Source: an uncultured bacterium (GTDB lineage Bacteria; Actinomycetota; Coriobacteriia; Coriobacteriales; Coriobacteriaceae). From it: DNA of 64,000 nucleotides. The notes under the pieces are model-generated. The model searched no databases and was not told where the DNA came from. It saw nothing but the letters and a program-made list of their open reading frames with translations. Shown here piece after piece: positions 59,992-64,000 of this stretch. Numbering within the stretch: position 1 is the first letter of the stretch; each line of letters opens with the position of its first letter. The DNA is taken from assembly GCA_905214425.1 (NCBI GenBank), contig CAJMLY010000007.1, forward strand, positions 1-64,000, in the 5' to 3' direction. The translations under genes were made by a program, and so were the position numbers.

Positions 59992-60318
59992 CTATTGCTC
60001 GTCCTTCTTGCGTCGCATAAGCTCCTCAACGTCGACACCAGCGGCCTCGAGCATGCGCTCGACATTCTTTTTGGCGTTGGTCGTGCCGACCTTAAGCACG
60101 ATCGAAAGCGGAGTGCCCACCACCAGGCACACGATGCCCACGGGGACACCCCAGCCGGGGCCGCCCTGCATACCCCACATCCCCATCAAAAAGCCAATCG
60201 CCACGAGCGAATAGCCCAGGCGCAGCCAAACATTGAGCCGCTGAATAGCATCGGTCTGCATCTTTGCCTCGCGAATCAAGTCGTCGCGCGAAAGGTCGTG
60301 TCCATGTTTCTCGTGCAT
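59992..60318 (-). CDS. Small two-helix membrane protein, function unknown
   Basis: A 108-residue protein with a histidine-rich N-terminus (MHEKHGHD), two hydrophobic segments (about 33-50 and 56-75) joined by a Gly/Pro/Trp-rich turn (WGMQGGPGWG), and a basic-acidic helical tail (NAKKNVERMLEAAGVDVEELMRRKKDEQ in parts). Start at 60318 has GAGGAGG. Stop is about 70 bases from the marR start, so both may share a transcript. No family recognised. Confidence 0.7.
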   Translation of the reverse strand: MHEKHGHDLSRDDLIREAKMQTDAIQRLNVWLRLGYSLVAIGFLMGMWGMQGGPGWGVPVGIVCLVVGTPLSIVLKVGTTNAKKNVERMLEAAGVDVEELMRRKKDEQ

Positions 60319-60460
60319 ATGGTCCTCCTCGTGCAAAGTGTGCATCATGCGCAAGTGCATCGTTTGTCGAATACGTCATCTTTCAAGAGCAATATAGCGG
60401 GTGTCGTGTAGGCGATGGAGGTCGCTGGCCATATTGCCCTTGAAGGGCGGCGCAAAATCA

Positions 60461-60493
60461 GAAGGCCGTGCGGTTGAGGCCGCACGGCCTTAC
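60461..60493 (-). terminator. Terminator of the mannose-family PTS operon
   Basis: AAGGCCGTGCGG pairs perfectly with CCGCACGGCCTT around TTGAGG; the minus strand continues CTGATTTTG. Confidence 0.8.
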
Positions 60494-60513
60494 AGGGGGC
60501 CAGGGGATGATGA

Positions 60514-61341
60514 CTAGTAGCTCAGTGCCGGGTCGAAGAAGCCAATGAGAACGCCCACAAATGCGATCACAACGAGGATCAGCATCATAACGATGGGGTT
60601 GACCTTCTTCTTGGTCATCATGTACCAGCAGAAGATGATGAAGACCATGGGCAGCAGGTGCGGATAGATTCCGTCGAGCGTGTCCTGGAACTTACCGCCG
60701 CCGGGCAGCACCAGATTGGGGCTGCAGGTGATGGAGACCCAGGTAGCACCGACTGCACCGATGACCATGGTACCGACCATCACGATGGAATCACGCAGAG
60801 CCTTGGCCTTGGGGCCGACGAGGGCCTCGACCGCCTTGCCGCCGAGCTCATAGCCCTGGTTGTAGGCAAAGCGCATGCCAAGGAACATGAGCAGGTTCCA
60901 CACGACAATATAGAAGATGGCACCGAGCGGAGAGCCGCCGGTCGAGAGACCGAGGGCGATACCGAGCAGGATCGGGATCAGGGTACCGACGATCAGCGAG
61001 TCGCCAAGGCCGGCGAGCGGGCCCATGAGGCCGGCGCGGATGCCGTTGATGGCGTCGTCGTCGATGGCCTCGCCGTTTGCGCGAGCCTCCTCGAGGCCGG
61101 CGGTGACGCCGACAATCATGGTGCCGATCTGCGGCTCGGTGTTGAAGAACGCGGAGTAGGTCTGGAGGGCCTGCTTCTGCTCCTCGGGCGTGTCGTAGAG
61201 CTCCTCGACGATCGGAAGCATGGCGCACAGGTAACCGAAGGTCTGCATGTGCTCCTGCGAGAAGCAAGTCAGGTTGCCATAGGACCAGTTGCGGAACGAC
61301 TTGGCAAGCGTTTTCTTAGAGAGTTTCTTCTTCTCTGCCAT
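60514..61341 (-). CDS. PTS mannose/fructose/sorbose-family subunit IID
   Basis: A 275-residue membrane subunit that forms the translocation channel with IIC. Typical segments: SFRNWSYGNLTCFSQEHMQTFGYL (cited in part: WSYGNLTCFSQEHMQ), PEEQKQALQTYSAFFNTEP and GPLAGLGDSLIVGTLIPI. C-terminal membrane helix ends at SY. Start overlaps the IIC stop by one base. Substrate of the family: mannose, fructose, sorbose, or amino sugars. Confidence 0.94.
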   Translation of the reverse strand: MAEKKKLSKKTLAKSFRNWSYGNLTCFSQEHMQTFGYLCAMLPIVEELYDTPEEQKQALQTYSAFFNTEPQIGTMIVGVTAGLEEARANGEAIDDDAINGIRAGLMGPLAGLGDSLIVGTLIPILLGIALGLSTGGSPLGAIFYIVVWNLLMFLGMRFAYNQGYELGGKAVEALVGPKAKALRDSIVMVGTMVIGAVGATWVSITCSPNLVLPGGGKFQDTLDGIYPHLLPMVFIIFCWYMMTKKKVNPIVMMLILVVIAFVGVLIGFFDPALSY

Positions 61342-62198
61342 TAGATGTCCTCCTCTTCCTCATCATCGGAGCCCGAGGCGATAGCTGCCTTGGGAGCGTT
61401 TGCGAGGTCGATCTTGAGCGAAGCGATCTCATAGTTGATCAGGGCGAAGAAGCAGCCGATGCCGGCGGCGGCAATCAGGTTGCATCCCATGACAGCGGAC
61501 AGGGTGAAGCCGAAGAAGAACGTGAGGAAGTCCGTCGGCTTGGAGATGACCTGCTTGAGCAGGATGGCGATACCGACGGTAGGCAGCAGCGAGCCGACGG
61601 TGAACAGCGTCTTCATCGCGATGCCGTCCATGGGCATGTAGGTCTTCATGAGGTCGACCATGGCGGTGCCGCCCATGGTGATGATGAACGTCGGGAGGAA
61701 CGAGCAGACGATGTGACCGATCCAAGGCAGAACGTTGTTGACCAGGTAGAGCTTGTGGAGGTCGCCCTTCTCGAGCCACTTCCAGCCCATGCCCTGCCAT
61801 ACCAGGTTAATGGTGGCGGTGCCATAGAAGAGCACAGTGCCGAGCGTGCCGACGGCGGCACCGAGGGATGCGGCCATGCCGGCAGCCTCAGCGGAGGCGG
61901 GATCGATGCCCGAGTTCTTGATGGCGAGGATCGCCAGCGGGATGCCGATATAGGACACGGCGCGGACGTCGGCGGAGACGGTTCCGCCGGGGGTCACGAG
62001 AGCGATGTAGACAACCTGGATGGCAGCGCCGACGAGGATGCCCGTCTGCATATCGCCCATGATGATGCCGACGATGAGGCCGGCGACCAGAGGACGACCC
62101 AGAGTGTAGTTGCCGATCGTCGTGCCACCCATGCCAGGCAGTGATGCCAGGCAGGCGAACAGGCCGAACAGCGCGGCTTGGAATGCATTGATTGCCAT
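61341..62198 (-). CDS. PTS mannose/fructose/sorbose-family subunit IIC
   Basis: A 285-residue membrane subunit with about eight helices. Characteristic stretches: TTIGNYTLGRPLVAGLIVGIIMGDM (in part GRPLVAGLIVGIIMGD) and GAAIQVVYIALVTPGGTVSAD. The acidic tail GSDDEEEEDI is unusual but matches that of the IIA protein (TDDADDEDDDI). Gene order IIA-IIB-IIC-IID is that of typical Man-family operons. Confidence 0.94.
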   Translation of the reverse strand: MAINAFQAALFGLFACLASLPGMGGTTIGNYTLGRPLVAGLIVGIIMGDMQTGILVGAAIQVVYIALVTPGGTVSADVRAVSYIGIPLAILAIKNSGIDPASAEAAGMAASLGAAVGTLGTVLFYGTATINLVWQGMGWKWLEKGDLHKLYLVNNVLPWIGHIVCSFLPTFIITMGGTAMVDLMKTYMPMDGIAMKTLFTVGSLLPTVGIAILLKQVISKPTDFLTFFFGFTLSAVMGCNLIAAAGIGCFFALINYEIASLKIDLANAPKAAIASGSDDEEEEDI

Positions 62199-62269
62199 GC
62201 TTTCCCCTTTCTTTATTCCTCAGCCCTTTCCCCCAGGGCTGTAGGTACCAAAATGCGGCTGGCGCCTAA

Positions 62270-62758
62270 CTAGAAGCCAAACTGACCGCGGAACTTGGGC
62301 CACTCACCGATGGACTTCTCCTTGATAAGGGCGAACTCGACCGTGTAGCCGGCGTTGGTGAGATCCTCAAGCGCCTGGGCCTCTTCCTGCGTGATCGACT
62401 GGTTGTTGCCGAGCTTGGTGGTGCCGGGACGATCGTTGCAGGGACCGACGATGATGCGGTCCATGCCGGGCTTAAAGCCAAAATCGACGAGAAGTTCCTT
62501 CATGTCGAGCGGGTTCTTGGTGATCAGGAAGTACTTGGTGTTGGACTTGAGAACCTTCTCGGAGACCTCCTTGAAGTGCTCCTTGGTCCACACGAACGTC
62601 CTCTTGCCCGAGGCACTCTTGTAGGCCTCCTTGAGCACGGGGTTGGACGCCGCGGCGTCGTTGACGGCGATAAGACCGTCGCAGGGATACTCGAGGGCCC
62701 AACGGGTAACGGTCTGTCCATGGATCATACGGTCGTCAATACGGATGAACGAAATCAT
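62270..62758 (-). CDS. PTS mannose/fructose/sorbose-family subunit IIB
   Basis: A 162-residue cytoplasmic phosphocarrier. The phosphoryl-accepting His13 lies in RIDDRMIHGQTVTRW. The start at 62758 follows AAGGGGAG; a longer frame is not supported. It passes phosphate from IIA to sugar entering through IIC/IID. Confidence 0.94.
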   Translation of the reverse strand: MISFIRIDDRMIHGQTVTRWALEYPCDGLIAVNDAAASNPVLKEAYKSASGKRTFVWTKEHFKEVSEKVLKSNTKYFLITKNPLDMKELLVDFGFKPGMDRIIVGPCNDRPGTTKLGNNQSITQEEAQALEDLTNAGYTVEFALIKEKSIGEWPKFRGQFGF

Positions 62759-62841
62759 ACGTTCTCCCCTTTCCTTCATGAGGCCCGCGGTCGCGGCCCC
62801 TTCTTCCTAACGTTTGCAGCTAGATGAAACCTTGGTGCGGC

Positions 62842-63276
62842 CTAGATGTCGTCGTCCTCGTCGTCGGCGTCATCGGTCGGGACCACAAGCTCGGACATAC
62901 CGTTCTTGCCCTCCTGCAGCATCATCTGCTTGAGAGAATCCAGGTCCATGGTGGCAAGCCCCATCATGGCGGTCATAGCCATGGGCAGATTCATACCGCC
63001 GAAGGCAATGGTGTGGGCGAGCAAGCCCTTCTCGGCCATCGTGTTCATAGCATTGGTGAGCGGCGATCCGCCCAGGATGTCACCGAGCAGGACAACCTCG
63101 TCATCGGCGGTAACGGGAGCGACCATCGCCTTGACGTTCTCGACATATTCGTCAGCGCCCATGCCGTCCACGAGACTCGTCGACAAGATGTTCGGGGCGT
63201 CATTGCCGAGCATCTTGAGGACACTGTGCAGTCCGGGAGCGAGCGTTCCGTGACTGACCATTACCAGATACCGCAT
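62842..63276 (-). CDS. PTS mannose-family subunit IIA
   Basis: A 144-residue phosphocarrier and first gene of the operon. His9 in MVSHGTLAPG is the phosphorylation site; DILGGSPLTNAM is the second family motif. The C-terminus is a run of acidic residues (TDDADDEDDDI). GGAG lies seven bases upstream of ATG 63276. Divergent from the GntR regulator, the probable controller. Confidence 0.93.
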   Translation of the reverse strand: MRYLVMVSHGTLAPGLHSVLKMLGNDAPNILSTSLVDGMGADEYVENVKAMVAPVTADDEVVLLGDILGGSPLTNAMNTMAEKGLLAHTIAFGGMNLPMAMTAMMGLATMDLDSLKQMMLQEGKNGMSELVVPTDDADDEDDDI

Positions 63277-63362
63277 GCGGTCTCCTCTCGACCTGCCGTG
63301 TGTCGCACGGCTTTGCTTTTTGCCGAGATTATTGTTGCGCCGGGGCATGTTCGGTACAAGAA

Positions 63363-63409
63363 AATAGTTGCGAACGGCAACTATTCATCGGTTAACAGTA
63401 GCAACTATT
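63363..63409. promoter_or_regulatory. GCAACTATT repeats between PTS operon and GntR gene
   Basis: AATAGTTGC (63363-63371) is inverted as GCAACTATT at 63377-63385, and GCAACTATT recurs at 63401-63409. These lie in an AT-rich divergent intergenic region (63277-63584) and could be operator sites for the GntR protein or another PTS regulator. No clear -35/-10 pair was found for either gene. Confidence 0.5.
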
Positions 63410-63584
63410 TTTGTGCCTAAATTATTTTTTCTTCCAATTATTTTTAAAATAGCAGGTAGATTGCCTGGTAAATGTTTTATGTTCCTTATGTACCATACAT
63501 ACCGACAAGAATCGGGCCTGACATCACCGGTTTGTCCCGCAGTGTCAGACCATGTCACGTATGCTCACGACATGGAGGTACCCC

Positions 63585-64000
63585 ATGGACATGATCTCGT
63601 TTCTCGCCTCCGAACCCTTCGATCGCAGCGGTGATACGCCGCTCTATGTCCAACTTAAACATCGAATCGCCCTGCTTATCGCCAGCCAGGCGTTCGACAC
63701 CAAGACGCCGCTGCCACGCGAGCTCGAAATCTGTGAGCGGCTGGAGTTATCGCGCGCGACCGTGCGCCGTTGCTTCCAAGATCTCGTCATCGAGGGGCGC
63801 GTGGTGCGCAAACGCGGGCAGGGCACGTTCATCAAGCCCCAAACCTCAGCGCCCGGCATCGACCTGGCCCTGAATTTCAGCGCGCGGATGCGCGAAGCGG
63901 GACGGGTTCCGAGCTCACAGATTCTCGCCTTTTCAAGCATACCGGCCGTCCGCGGCATCGCCTCCGGGCTCAAAGTGCCCGAAGGGACACCCGTCTGGGA
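63585..64000 (+). CDS. GntR/HutC-family regulator (partial, runs off the window)
   Basis: The first 138 codons of a GntR-family regulator. The winged HTH includes GDTPLYVQLKHRIALLI, LPRELEICERLELSRATVRRC and GRVVRKRGQGTFI. The start of a UTRA-type ligand domain follows (SARMREAGRVPSSQIL, GLKVPEGTPVW). The start at 63585 follows GGAGG by six bases. It is divergent from the mannose-family PTS operon and is likely its sugar-phosphate-responsive repressor. Confidence 0.9.
   Translation, partial: MDMISFLASEPFDRSGDTPLYVQLKHRIALLIASQAFDTKTPLPRELEICERLELSRATVRRCFQDLVIEGRVVRKRGQGTFIKPQTSAPGIDLALNFSARMREAGRVPSSQILAFSSIPAVRGIASGLKVPEGTPVW

Noticed and set aside
63390..63420. Sigma54 promoter of the mannose-family PTS operon
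   Set aside because: GGCAC and TTGCT are present on the minus strand but the GG-to-GC distance is 13, not the required 10.

Overview
The window looks like chromosome of a strictly anaerobic, high-GC gut actinobacterium of the Coriobacteriia, most like Collinsella. This is an inference from family knowledge: GC-rich codons throughout, a group 4 (Ech-type) hydrogenase, an NfnAB pair, mannose-family PTS, and LPxTG surface proteins beside sortase. No phage, plasmid or CRISPR module is visible; almost all genes are ordinary housekeeping or host-interaction genes.

Layout. 1-2937: ABC-2 exporter ATPase with a divergent NarL-type two-component system. 2938-11418: a 2478-residue sortase-anchored adhesin (von Willebrand A domain plus about 13 pilin-like isopeptide repeats), bordered on both sides by related palindromic repeats. 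11419-17009: five-gene Ech-type hydrogenase operon whose proton-pumping and NuoH-like subunits are fused into one 960-residue protein. 17295-20170: lone transposase-OrfA-like HTH protein and an old-yellow-enzyme reductase. 20618-23919: initiator tRNA-Met, coaX, an AAA/DUF4143 ATPase framed by 41-bp palindromes, and a BirA-like protein. 23920-27443: fused folP-folK with a large insertion, a sirtuin and exonuclease III. 27592-30846: ECF vitamin transporter. 31040-34485: glmU, prs, pth. 34860-37099: nfnAB. 37559-41381: kinase-like gene and a polar amino-acid ABC transporter. 41740-44931: YqeY, foldase, PTS IIA, PIN/RHH toxin-antitoxin pair. 45083-52299: purN, purM, purF and purE with a membrane protein, MoaE-like protein and sortase B between them. 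52517-58930: giant GH31 surface glycosidase with an upstream C11 tract. 59447-64000: MarR regulator, small membrane protein, mannose-family PTS operon and a divergent GntR regulator.

How the parts fit: NfnAB and the Ech hydrogenase would balance NAD(P)H, ferredoxin and H2; the PTS and amino-acid importer feed fermentation; the sortase can anchor the adhesin and the glycosidase; purNMFE, prs and fol genes supply nucleotides and one-carbon units.

The most unusual content is intergenic. Two 216-bp arrays (20313-20528, 37239-37454) carry six alternately inverted copies of a 15-mer with identical 25/25/25/26/25-bp spacing but unrelated spacers. There are also palindromes with conserved ends and compensated variable arms, a family of hairpins beginning GGGGACAG, and a triplet of 41-bp palindromes around the AAA ATPase.
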